From positions 1-7,296 of the forward strand of contig CAMTDY010000141.1 of NCBI GenBank assembly GCA_947070915.1: a DNA stretch of 7,296 bases, given 5' to 3'. The first letter of the stretch is position 1. The number at the start of each line of letters is the position of its first letter. The notes under the pieces were generated by a model. The model worked only from the letters and a program-made list of their open reading frames with translations. It had not been told where the DNA came from and searched no databases. The DNA is from an uncultured Roseburia sp. GTDB lineage: Bacteria; Bacillota; Clostridia; Lachnospirales; Lachnospiraceae. Positions 1 to 5,900 of the stretch are shown here, piece after piece. A program made the translations under genes and the position numbers.

Positions 1-47
1 CCCCACGAGCCTTATCGTCGGCAGCGTCAGATGTGTATAAGAGACAG
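1..47 (+). other. Untrimmed Illumina Nextera adapter (sequencing artefact)
   Basis: Positions 15-28 match the Nextera Read 1 adapter head (TCGTCGGCAGCGTC) and 29-47 match the 19-bp Tn5 mosaic end (AGATGTGTATAAGAGACAG). Together they give the full 33-base adapter without a mismatch. The eight bases before it, GAGCCTTA at 7-14, lie exactly where the i5 index lies in a Nextera library. From memory they equal a Nextera XT v2 index (S521). Positions 4-6 (CAC) agree with the end of the P5 primer, but 2-3 do not. Genomic sequence therefore begins at about position 48. This is library construct left at a contig end, not a transposon in the organism. Confidence 0.97.
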
Positions 48-390
48 GCTGTATCGTTATAATACAAGAAGCAATATTTTTACAATGTATTTGACGAATA
101 GATCTAAGAAACAAATTAAAATTTATTCAAGTGAGGCAGTGGCACTTGATGATGATTATGTATCTTTTGATCGAAATGTCAAAATGACAAAAAATAAGAA
201 ATTAATTACCATCAAGCCTGGTAAGAGTAAAACAATATATTGGAAAGTTCTTGGCGGTACGACATGGCATGATGTTGATGATTTTGAAATTCATTTTAAA
301 TGTAATTATAAAGGAAAAGTAAGCTGGTTGTCTGTACAGGGAGAAGATGTATATATTTGGAGAAAGGGAAAATGGAAAAGAATGAGTTAA
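48..390 (+). CDS. 5'-truncated hypothetical protein (C-terminal fragment, beta-rich)
   Basis: An open frame runs from the adapter junction to TAA at 388-390, about 113 genuine codons starting with CTG at 49. The ATG at 31 lies inside the adapter and gives a false N-terminus (MCIRDR), so the true start is beyond the contig edge. I do not recognise the family. The fragment alternates short hydrophobic and charged strands (IFTMYLTN, LITIKPGKSKTIYWKV, FEIHFKCNY, DVYIWRKGKW), which resembles a small beta-sandwich or the Ig-like C-terminal part of a secreted protein. It has no membrane segment and ends in a very basic tail (RKGKWKRMS). The DNA is much more AT-rich than the rest of the window: I count 13 G/C in 61-120 and 14 in 181-240. 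That suggests an accessory or transferred gene, or a chimeric join. It converges on the lipoprotein gene, 81 bp away. Confidence 0.7.
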
Positions 391-460
391 AATACATAGA
401 AATAGCTCAAAGAAAAAGGATGGATCAAAAGATAGCATCTGATCTACCCAGAAAGGAAGA

Positions 461-490
461 GGAGGAAGCCATCACTCCAGAGCTTCCTTC
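461..490. terminator. Weak hairpin between convergent genes
   Basis: Positions 461-469 pair with 482-490 around a 12-nt loop. Read on the + strand this is nine pairs with one G-U. On the - strand that pair becomes a C-A mismatch, leaving seven solid pairs. On the - strand the hairpin is followed by a pyrimidine-rich stretch (TCTTCCTTTC). On the + strand no U tract follows. It overlaps the stop codon and last codons of the lipoprotein gene. It could be a weak terminator for either gene, and it is the only candidate in this gap. Confidence 0.3.
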
Positions 491-1638
491 CATTCATCCC
501 ATTCGTTCCATTCTTTCCTGGCTTCTTTTGTGTTTACATATTTTGCCTTTTTCAGGACCATGCGATCTGACTTTCGATCGTACTGCAGAAACATGTGCAT
601 ATTTCCAAGCTGCTCGGAACGGTGGCCTACGCAGATCCCCCGGACCAGTTCAAGCAGTGTGGCATCCGATGATTTTTCCGTTGTAATTTCGGCGTGGTCC
701 AGCGTGTACAGAAAAACGGCATCGTCATCTTCCTGAGCGGTCTCTACTCTATCTTTTTGAAGCTTTCCATTTTTCCAAAAGCCAGCCATGTTGTCATCTG
801 AATCTGCCTGAAGATCCTTTTCTTTAAAATTACCGTCATGAATCATGGAGACTTTTTTTGAATAGTGGATTTCCGGAAATTCCAATACTACCTGATAATC
901 CTCTTTCAACGTTCCGATAAAACCGGAACAATCTTCTTGTTCTGGATCGTCTAAAGTAGAAAAAAGATTGACCAGCCTATGATCTTTTTCCTCACAACGG
1001 AAAATACCAATTTCCACGCTCTTATTATAAATATGGGAAGCCATAAGTTCCTGTTTCCCGTCTCCGGTCACATCCACTGCTTTAAGGTCAGTCCAGCTTG
1101 AAAAACGATGTAGGAAAAAATTTGTATCTGTTTTATAAAAGGTACCATTGTTATAATCCAACACAACAAAATAATTCTTTCTATTCTCCGTGCCTGGATT
1201 TTCGTGTACAAATAATGCCAGACAGTCAGCTTCTGGTGAATCGGGATCTGTCATATTTCCAGTTGTATATGAACTGATGGTCACCTCGTTTTCAAAGCCG
1301 GCAAAAGAAAGGTCTGCCATATAACGTTTTGACAGCTCATCTTCGTTATACTCAAAGTCGTCTTCTTTTAATTCTTCCTGTAGCTTTATTTTTACAACAC
1401 CACCCTGGATCTTTGCGGGATCTGGAATCGTAATTTTGTTGCTGTTGCTTATATCAAGTTCAAGAGAAATTTTTTGAGGAGTTTTTGTCACTTCTACTCC
1501 TCTGCCTGAAACTACACTCGTAGAATTTTGCTGGGTCCCTGTAATGAATTCTCCCCCGCAGCCCGTAAGAGTGCTGCAGATAACGGCCAATGCCATACCG
1601 GTGTAAATAAAGCCCTTAAAAATCTGTCCTTTTTTCAT
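472..1638 (-). CDS. Putative secreted lipoprotein with DxTGDGxxEL Ca-loop-like motif
   Basis: A 388-residue protein of unknown function, predicted to be exported and lipid-anchored on the outer face of the cytoplasmic membrane. The N-terminus is a standard lipoprotein signal: MKK, a hydrophobic stretch at residues 10-22, and lipobox L24-T-G-C27, with Cys27 as the acylated residue after SPaseII cleavage. A Ser/Thr-rich linker follows to about residue 50. Residues 188-198 (VDVTGDGKQEL) match the Asp-rich loop seen in FG-GAP/VCBS-type beta-propeller repeats and EF-hand-like Ca sites, but I see only one copy. The C-terminus carries three Glu-Trp-X units (376-384). The frame also opens 27 codons upstream at 1719. 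I prefer ATG 1638 because it begins the signal peptide and has AAAGGG 11 nt upstream (1655-1650), and because the 1719 start would fall within or upstream of the predicted promoter. Transcribed alone, divergently from mscS. Confidence 0.85.
   Translation of the reverse strand: MKKGQIFKGFIYTGMALAVICSTLTGCGGEFITGTQQNSTSVVSGRGVEVTKTPQKISLELDISNSNKITIPDPAKIQGGVVKIKLQEELKEDDFEYNEDELSKRYMADLSFAGFENEVTISSYTTGNMTDPDSPEADCLALFVHENPGTENRKNYFVVLDYNNGTFYKTDTNFFLHRFSSWTDLKAVDVTGDGKQELMASHIYNKSVEIGIFRCEEKDHRLVNLFSTLDDPEQEDCSGFIGTLKEDYQVVLEFPEIHYSKKVSMIHDGNFKEKDLQADSDDNMAGFWKNGKLQKDRVETAQEDDDAVFLYTLDHAEITTEKSSDATLLELVRGICVGHRSEQLGNMHMFLQYDRKSDRMVLKKAKYVNTKEARKEWNEWDEWKEALE
487..513 (-). repeat. 9-bp tandem repeat, three units, in lipoprotein C-terminus
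   Basis: On the + strand the codon-phased units are CTTCCATTC, ATCCCATTC and GTTCCATTC. Each differs from the others only at its first and third bases. On the coding strand each unit encodes Glu-Trp-(Asn/Asp/Lys), giving EWN-EWD-EWK at residues 376-384. Because a unit is nine bases long, gain or loss of a unit keeps the frame. Confidence 0.75.
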
Positions 1639-1663
1639 CTGGTATTCATCCCTTTCATTTAGT

Positions 1664-1691
1664 ATACCCTTTAAGGCAAAGACAAGGGTAT
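1664..1691 (-). promoter_or_regulatory. Leader hairpin in the lipoprotein 5' UTR
   Basis: A perfect 8-bp inverted repeat: ATACCCTT (1664-1671) pairs with AAGGGTAT (1684-1691) around a 12-nt loop. It lies between the predicted transcription start (about 1701) and the Shine-Dalgarno AAAGGG (1655-1650). In the RNA the arm transcribed first has the sequence AUACCCUU. It could also pair with the AAGGG of the Shine-Dalgarno, so two exclusive foldings are possible. No U tract follows, so it is not a terminator. A regulatory role is inference. Confidence 0.4.
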
Positions 1692-1704
1692 CAAAATCAC
1701 ATAA

Positions 1705-1723
1705 CACATTATAACACAATGTG
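1705..1723 (-). promoter_or_regulatory. Operator-like inverted repeat and direct repeats over the lipoprotein -10
   Basis: CACATT (1705-1710) and AATGTG (1718-1723) form a perfect 6+7+6 inverted repeat covering the -10 element. In addition ATAACACA occurs twice, at 1701-1708 and 1711-1718, exactly one helical turn apart. Either pattern could be a binding site for a dimeric regulator. The region is AT-rich, so chance is possible. Confidence 0.35.
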
Positions 1724-1738
1724 AACGGACTGTGTGAA
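1708..1738 (-). promoter_or_regulatory. Extended -10 promoter of the lipoprotein gene
   Basis: On the - strand, TGT-TATAAT occupies 1716-1708: a perfect TATAAT with the TGn extension, which reduces dependence on a -35 element. TTCACA at 1738-1733 is five of six to TTGACA but sits 19 bp away, slightly too far. Transcription would start near 1701, giving a leader of about 63 nt before ATG 1638. Confidence 0.6.
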
Positions 1739-1800
1739 AGAATTGAAGTGCTTTTTAGATTTTACAGAAAAGGGATTCAAAAACTTTAGAAAAGTATGAG

Positions 1801-1829
1801 TGGAATGTACGAGGGCTGTATGGTACAAT
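1801..1829 (+). promoter_or_regulatory. Candidate mscS promoter
   Basis: TACAAT at 1824-1829 is five of six to TATAAT and is preceded by TGG at 1821-1823 (TGn extension). The -35 position (1801-1806, TGGAAT) matches only three of six at 17-bp spacing. If used, the mscS leader would be about 130 nt. No better sigma-A match was seen nearer the gene. Confidence 0.3.
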
Positions 1830-1966
1830 AAGAAGTGAAATTCCAGGATCAGTAGTCTCTGATAGATATGGGTATATACAAGCAGAAAAAGAGAAAGAGA
1901 CGTTCTGACGAATACAGTGTATGAAGAAAGCAAAGCATACACGGATAATATAAAATGGAGGCATAT

Positions 1967-2788
1967 ATGGAACAGATACTGACTTTTTTTAAGGGAAAAC
2001 TTCCGGCGGTGGCTGATTTTGGCATTCACATTGTCATTTCCCTGGCCGCCTGGTTTATTGGGAAACGCATCATAAAAGCAGTTTTAAAATTCTTGAAAAA
2101 ATCTTTTGAACGGGGCAAAATGGAGGACGGGGTTGCCGCCTTTCTCCTGTCTATTATTAAGTTTGCCCTGTATTTTGTGCTACTGATTCTGATCTGTCAG
2201 TTTCTGGGGCTGGAGACCAGTTCTGTGATCGCACTGCTGGGCTCCGCGGGACTTGCTGTGGGGCTGGCACTGCAGGGAAGCCTGGCGAATTTTGCCGGGG
2301 GCGTGCTGATTCTCGTTATGAAACCTTTTATGGTGGGAGATTATATTATCGTAGGGGGCATGGAAGGCACGGTACTCAGTATTGATATCATATATACCAA
2401 ACTGCAGATGGTAGACAATAAAACTGTTATTATGCCCAATGGAAAGCTGGCGGATTCAGATATTATCAATGTCACCAGGCAGGACAAGCGTCGGATTGAT
2501 ATTGAGGTGGGTGTGGATTATTCCGAAAATATTCAGAAGGTGAAGCATGTTCTGGATTCTATCATTCAGAATCAATCGGAGATTCTTCGGGATGAACCGG
2601 TGGATATCGTGGTAGGGCAGTTGGGGAGCAGTTCGGTGGATATGGTTGTTCATGTCTGGGTGAAAAAGGAAGACTACTGGAACGTTCGCTGGGAGCTGCT
2701 GGAGAAGATCAAAGAGACCTTTGACCAGGAGGGGATTGTGATCCCCTATAACCAGCTGGATGTGACGTTGAAAAAAAGGTGCGACTGA
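1967..2788 (+). CDS. mscS: Small-conductance mechanosensitive channel MscS
   Basis: A 273-residue inner-membrane channel that opens under membrane tension and releases solutes during hypo-osmotic shock. Hydrophobic segments lie near residues 14-36 (TM1), 56-82 (TM2) and 87-118 (TM3). TM3 carries the MscS signature GLAVGLALQGS. By alignment from memory with E. coli MscS, the pore-seal leucines L105 and L109 correspond to L96 and L100, and the hinge G113 corresponds to G104. The beta domain (PNGK, residues about 150-155, then INVTRQ) and the C-terminal alpha/beta cytoplasmic cage are complete, ending in PYNQLDVTLKK as usual. Length is close to E. coli MscS (286). An in-frame ATG at 1955 is less likely: its own GGAGG bases (1957-1961) form the Shine-Dalgarno 5 nt before ATG 1967. 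Transcribed alone, with a hairpin terminator overlapping the stop codon. Confidence 0.95.
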   Translation: MEQILTFFKGKLPAVADFGIHIVISLAAWFIGKRIIKAVLKFLKKSFERGKMEDGVAAFLLSIIKFALYFVLLILICQFLGLETSSVIALLGSAGLAVGLALQGSLANFAGGVLILVMKPFMVGDYIIVGGMEGTVLSIDIIYTKLQMVDNKTVIMPNGKLADSDIINVTRQDKRRIDIEVGVDYSENIQKVKHVLDSIIQNQSEILRDEPVDIVVGQLGSSSVDMVVHVWVKKEDYWNVRWELLEKIKETFDQEGIVIPYNQLDVTLKKRCD

Positions 2789-2804
2789 GAAGCGCGCACC
2801 TTTT
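2774..2804. terminator. Bidirectional intrinsic terminator
   Basis: AAAAGGTGCG (2774-2783) pairs perfectly with CGCACCTTTT (2795-2804): six core pairs, of which five are G-C, plus four A-T pairs, around an 11-nt loop that contains the mscS stop codon (2786-2788). On the + strand it is followed by T-rich sequence (TTTTAAGAATTTT). On the - strand seven T's (complement of 2771-2777) follow the core. It can therefore end mscS and also the opposing coat operon. Confidence 0.85.
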
Positions 2805-2838
2805 AAGAATTTTCCTATTCAGATAAAAAATCCGTGAA

Positions 2839-2862
2839 CCAGTGAATTATTTCACACACTGG
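2839..2862 (-). terminator. Possible second hairpin at the 3' end of the coat gene
   Basis: CCAGTG (2839-2844) pairs with CACTGG (2857-2862) over a 12-nt loop spanning the stop codon of the - strand gene. A run of six A's on the + strand (2825-2830) gives six T's in the transcript, but about eight bases after the stem. This is weaker than the hairpin at 2774-2804 and may add to it. Confidence 0.35.
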
Positions 2863-3104
2863 CCGAATTTTTGTTTCACCTGATCCAGCTTTGTAGAATC
2901 CGCTGCGGGAGTTGGGTAATACCCTCTTGAATGCATTTCGTCAAATACATTTTTCTGGATCTCGTGTTCTTCTTCTAGACATTTCAGGATCGCATTTCTG
3001 ACATGGTCATGGACACACTCGTTGGCAAAGGTGTTATAATGGTCAGTTGCTGTTTTTTCAGATGCAAGAGCATCGGCAAGAATTTCTTTTTCACTATACT
3101 GCAT
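2847..3104 (-). CDS. Spore coat protein, CotF/Coat_F-like
   Basis: A small 85-residue, mostly helical, soluble protein that resembles the Coat_F (CotF) family of spore-coat proteins. This family has a ferritin-like helical bundle and is widespread in spore-forming Firmicutes. Visible marks are helix 1 (SEKEILADALASEKTATDHYN, with a Glu16-x6-Tyr23 pattern), helix 2 with EEEH at 44-47, and the GYYPTPAA motif at 61-68, typical of the family's C-terminus. There is no signal peptide or membrane segment. The frame has two ATGs. The first (3110) has only one base after GGAG (3115-3112), while ATG 3104 has seven, so I chose 3104. It lies 20 bp after the stop of the other coat-like gene, in the same direction, so the two are probably one operon. 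Expression under a late sporulation sigma factor is expected from the family, but I could not find a clear promoter. Confidence 0.8.
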   Translation of the reverse strand: MQYSEKEILADALASEKTATDHYNTFANECVHDHVRNAILKCLEEEHEIQKNVFDEMHSRGYYPTPAADSTKLDQVKQKFGQCVK

Positions 3105-3124
3105 GGTCATTCTCCTTTTTACGA

Positions 3125-3310
3125 TTAGTTTAACTGGGAATAAATTGAGTTAAAATGTTTCTGGTGACGCTCTGAGATATTCAGCAGCTTGTTCTTGATC
3201 TCCTGGTCCTGGCACTGATCGGAAAGATTTTTAAATTTCTTGATCAGAAGATCTTCTTCGCTGAGAATATCTTGAACTGCGGATAATTCTTTCTCTGATA
3301 AGTTTGTCAT
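3125..3310 (-). CDS. Small CotF-related spore coat-like protein
   Basis: A 61-residue helical protein. It reads as two amphipathic helices (residues about 5-30 and 34-60) with the pattern LSEKELSAVQDILSEEDLLIKKF and DQEIKNKLLNISERHQKHFNSI. This resembles the short spore coat proteins of Clostridia that cover only the helical core of the Coat_F family. It lacks the G-Y-Y-x-P-x-A tail present in its neighbour. GGAGG stands nine bases before ATG 3310; another ATG is nearer but out of frame. It is the first gene of a two-gene - strand operon. The pairing of a short and a longer coat-like protein suggests they assemble together, which is inference. Assignment is by sequence pattern only, so function is less certain than for the neighbour. 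Confidence 0.7.
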   Translation of the reverse strand: MTNLSEKELSAVQDILSEEDLLIKKFKNLSDQCQDQEIKNKLLNISERHQKHFNSIYSQLN

Positions 3311-3503
3311 ATCATGATACCTCCATTTGATTTTTTATTATTGTTTCCCAAAAGAAGAAAATAATACAGAAAACCAGCTTGCAAAAACCAGAAAATTAGT
3401 GCATACTAGTATATAGTTGGATTTTCGCGGGTGGTGTACCGCAGAACACCTGTGGGAATGCCGGATATGTGAAAAAAGTTGTATTATAGAAATGGAGGAG
3501 ACT
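3311..3503. promoter_or_regulatory. 193-bp divergent region (coat operon / SGNH operon)
   Basis: This region must contain the promoters of both flanking operons. On the + strand the best candidate is TTGCAA (3379-3384), 17 bp, CATACT (3402-3407), each four of six to the sigma-A consensus. CATACTA at 3402-3408 also resembles the -10 of sporulation sigma-E/G promoters. A perfect 10-bp palindrome, ATACTAGTAT, covers 3403-3412. A small hairpin (GGTGT 3433-3437 with ACACC 3446-3450) lies in the leader. For the coat operon I see no clear promoter. Confidence 0.4.
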
Positions 3504-5204
3504 ATGAGAGGACCAACAGCACCAAAGGACCCAACCAGGAAAAGAGCTTGTTTATATATCATGCTGGATAAGAATATTGCCGGAATGCCCGGGCAGAATG
3601 GTTTGAGCCGGGATACGAACTATATGGAAGGACGTCTTGTAGAGCAGGTAAAAGGGCTCTGTGGAGACGTGGATCCGGAGATTCTTAAGTTATTGGAGAA
3701 TGTGCAGGGATTCAGAACACTGGTACATAGCATCGGTGTCAGCATAACCGCGGCAGATGACGAGGCAAAAGATCAATCTATAAAATTCACCATGCAGTGT
3801 TATGGGAAGACAGATAAATATGCTACGGGAACAAATGTTGTACTTTCTTGTCCGTGTAATGGGGAAGAGGCTGGGATACTGGTTGAAGAGACTGGGATCA
3901 ATGATGAGGACGATATCATTGGCGCATTTCATTTTGATTTTCCCCAGGGCTGCGGTGCGGCTACGGTCACTTTAAAATTTTATCTCAATGATGGATATAC
4001 GGTTCCGGAGATTGAAGTGGATCCTCCCATTGATTATGATTCGGAGAAATATGAGAAAATGATCGAGCGTTCTTTGCTTTCCCTTGGAAATACGCTGCGG
4101 CTCAAACGGGCGATTGAAAAGGCAAAACGTGGAGAAGAAGTGACCATTGCTTACATCGGCGGTTCGATTACCCAGGGAGCAGGGGCAAAACCCATCGATA
4201 AAAAATGCTATGCCTATCTTTCCTATCGCGGCTTTTGTGATCTTTTTACAGAAGATGGCGGAAAACATGTCAAGTATATCAAGGCCGGAGTCGGCGGGAC
4301 TCCTTCTGAGCTGGGAATGATCCGGTACGAGAAAGAAGTGACGGATTTTGGAAAATGCAAGCCGGATATTGTGATTGTTGAATTTGCGGTAAATGATGAA
4401 GGGGATGAAACCGAGGGCGTGTGTTTTGAGAGTCTTGTGCGAAAGATCGCCAAGGCAGATAATGAGCCGGCTGTGATATTGAATTTTGCCGTATTTATGA
4501 ATGACTGGAATCTAGAAGACAGATTGGTTCCGGTGGGGGCCAATTATGATCTTCCGATGGCAAGTGTCAGGGCGGCGGTTGTTCCCCAGTATAAGAAGGA
4601 TACTGTGATCTCCAAACGTCAGTACTTTTATGATATTTATCATCCGACAAATGATGGACACCGGGTGATGGCGGACTGTCTGCTTCACCTGTTCCGCGAG
4701 GTGGATGCGGCAGAGTGCCCGGCAGAAGACAGTGATTTTTCAAAACCGCCGGTAAAGGGATGTGAGTTTGAAGATATTTTCCTGATGGACGCCACAAATA
4801 TTGATAAATATGCGAAAGATCTTGTAAATCGGGGCTTTGATGAAAAGGATCCATCCATTCAGTTTGTGGAGCGGAATATGGATCTGACAGCCAGCCCGGT
4901 GCTGGAAAATGGCTGGGCGAAGGCAGACGGTACAAAGGATGCCGAGTTTGCCATGACTCTGAACTGCCGGAATATCATCCTGGTTTCCAAAGATTCCGGA
5001 AGTCCTGCCTTTGGGAAGGCAGATGTCTATGTGGATGACAAGCTGGTGCTGACTCCAGACCCGCTGGTGAACGGCTGGGATCATACCAATCCCCAGATCA
5101 TTCTTAATGAGGAGAAGAGTGGGGAACACCGGGTGCGGATCGTGATGCATCCAGGTGAAGAGGAAAAGAGATTTACTATCCTGGGCTTTGGTATTACTTT
5201 ATAA
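3504..5204 (+). CDS. SGNH/GDSL-type hydrolase (probable carbohydrate or acyl esterase)
   Basis: A 566-residue predicted cytoplasmic enzyme with no signal peptide or membrane segment. The central part (about 205-405) is an SGNH hydrolase domain. Block I is YIGGSITQG with nucleophile Ser221; block II is AGVGGTPS near Gly262-265; block III is FAVND with Asn297 (Ala replaces the usual Gly of GxND); block V is D377-I-Y-H380-P, the DxxHP Asp/His pair. A complete catalytic triad is therefore present. The N-terminal ~170 residues and the C-terminal ~140 residues look beta-rich and may be accessory or sugar-binding domains. The family suggests removal of acetyl or acyl groups, often from glycans, but the substrate is not visible. 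GGAGG at 3494-3498 lies five bases before ATG 3504. The frame opens upstream (TTG 3417, ATG 3492) without better signals. It ends 24 bp before the response-regulator gene, so it is probably co-transcribed. Confidence 0.85.
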   Translation: MRGPTAPKDPTRKRACLYIMLDKNIAGMPGQNGLSRDTNYMEGRLVEQVKGLCGDVDPEILKLLENVQGFRTLVHSIGVSITAADDEAKDQSIKFTMQCYGKTDKYATGTNVVLSCPCNGEEAGILVEETGINDEDDIIGAFHFDFPQGCGAATVTLKFYLNDGYTVPEIEVDPPIDYDSEKYEKMIERSLLSLGNTLRLKRAIEKAKRGEEVTIAYIGGSITQGAGAKPIDKKCYAYLSYRGFCDLFTEDGGKHVKYIKAGVGGTPSELGMIRYEKEVTDFGKCKPDIVIVEFAVNDEGDETEGVCFESLVRKIAKADNEPAVILNFAVFMNDWNLEDRLVPVGANYDLPMASVRAAVVPQYKKDTVISKRQYFYDIYHPTNDGHRVMADCLLHLFREVDAAECPAEDSDFSKPPVKGCEFEDIFLMDATNIDKYAKDLVNRGFDEKDPSIQFVERNMDLTASPVLENGWAKADGTKDAEFAMTLNCRNIILVSKDSGSPAFGKADVYVDDKLVLTPDPLVNGWDHTNPQIILNEEKSGEHRVRIVMHPGEEEKRFTILGFGITL

Positions 5205-5228
5205 CATCAAGTCGAAGGAGACAAATAA

Positions 5229-5900
5229 ATGGCTTTGATCTATATCGTTGAAGATGATACAAATATACAGGAGATCGAGAGTTTTGCCCTGAAGAACAGC
5301 GGATACAATGTAGAAGGCTTTGAAAATGCCAGGGAATTTTTCCAAAAGCTGGCGGACCGGGTTCCAGATCTGATCCTTCTGGATGTTATGCTGCCGGATA
5401 TGGACGGGCTTTCGATCCTGAAAAAATTGAGAAATATTCCGGATTACCAAAAAATTCCTGTCATCTTTGTGTCGGCGAAAACTTCGGAACTGGATAAGGT
5501 GAAGGGGCTGGATCTGGGGGCAGATGATTATCTTGCCAAACCTTTTGGAGTGATGGAACTGATTTCCAGGGTAAAGGCGCTGCTTCGCAGAAGCCGGGAT
5601 ATGGAAGAGGAGAAATCCCTTGCCATCGGAAATATTTACATTGACGGGGAGAAGCACTGTGTTTTTGTAAAGGGCGAGCCCTGTGAACTGACATACAAGG
5701 AGTACAAGCTTCTGAAACTGCTGATCCAGAATGCCAGTATCGTTCTCACCCGAGACCGCATCATGGAACGGATCTGGGGTGCCAGTTATGAGGGAGAGTC
5801 CCGGACTTTGGACATGCATATCAAAACTCTCCGGAAAAAGCTGGGAGAAGAAGGCAGGCGCATTAAAACCATACGGAATGTGGGGTATATGCTGGAATGA
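5229..5900 (+). CDS. OmpR/PhoB-family response regulator
   Basis: A 223-residue DNA-binding response regulator of the cytoplasm, partner of the kinase that follows. The receiver domain (1-120) has the acidic pocket E8-D9-D10, phosphoacceptor D52 in LLDVMLPDMDG, switch residues S82 and Y101, and K104 in the KPF motif. The winged-helix DNA-binding domain (about 128-223) shows LTYKEYKLL, the recognition helix SRTLDMHIKTLRKKL (191-205) and the wing RNVGYMLE. All key residues are intact and the length is usual for the family. GAAGGAG lies eight bases before ATG 5229. The stop overlaps the kinase start by ATGA, which indicates translational coupling. The gene begins 24 bp after the SGNH hydrolase. 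Overall it resembles PhoP-type regulators, but the regulon cannot be read from this window. Confidence 0.95.
   Translation: MALIYIVEDDTNIQEIESFALKNSGYNVEGFENAREFFQKLADRVPDLILLDVMLPDMDGLSILKKLRNIPDYQKIPVIFVSAKTSELDKVKGLDLGADDYLAKPFGVMELISRVKALLRRSRDMEEEKSLAIGNIYIDGEKHCVFVKGEPCELTYKEYKLLKLLIQNASIVLTRDRIMERIWGASYEGESRTLDMHIKTLRKKLGEEGRRIKTIRNVGYMLE

Larger units (their letters stand above)
1639..1966. promoter_or_regulatory. 328-bp divergent intergenic region (lipoprotein / mscS)
   Basis: No convincing gene lies here. The left part (1639-1738) holds the leader, promoter and repeats of the lipoprotein gene. The right part holds a candidate mscS promoter near 1801-1829, a very short basic ORF (1868-1924) without a ribosome-binding site, and the GGAGG of mscS at 1957-1961. 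The rest is AT-rich and I see nothing else in it. Confidence 0.7.

Noticed and set aside
29..47. Tn5 mosaic end as evidence of a real transposon
   Set aside because: It is joined directly to the Illumina Read 1 adapter head and an index-like string, so it comes from library preparation.
31..390. Full-length gene starting at ATG 31
   Set aside because: The start codon and first codons (MCIRDR) are adapter sequence; only the part from about 48 is genomic.
1639..1719. Upstream N-terminal extension of the lipoprotein (MCYNVLCDF...)
   Set aside because: It would bury the signal peptide, and it overlaps the predicted promoter and leader hairpin. The ATG at 1638 gives a perfect lipoprotein signal.
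1709..2029. 106-codon open frame on the - strand across the lipoprotein/mscS gap
   Set aside because: It overlaps the mscS start region and promoters, has a low-complexity Phe/Leu/Ser/His-rich translation and lacks domain features. It is a shadow of AT-rich DNA.
2730..2747. Perfect 7-bp inverted repeat AGGGGAT/ATCCCCT with 4-nt loop inside mscS
   Set aside because: It lies in conserved coding sequence (EGIVIPY), has no T run after it, and is explained by codon choice. A regulatory role is not supported.
4740..5150. 136-codon and other - strand frames opposite the SGNH hydrolase
   Set aside because: They are antisense shadows of a clearly coding gene, without ribosome-binding sites or family features.
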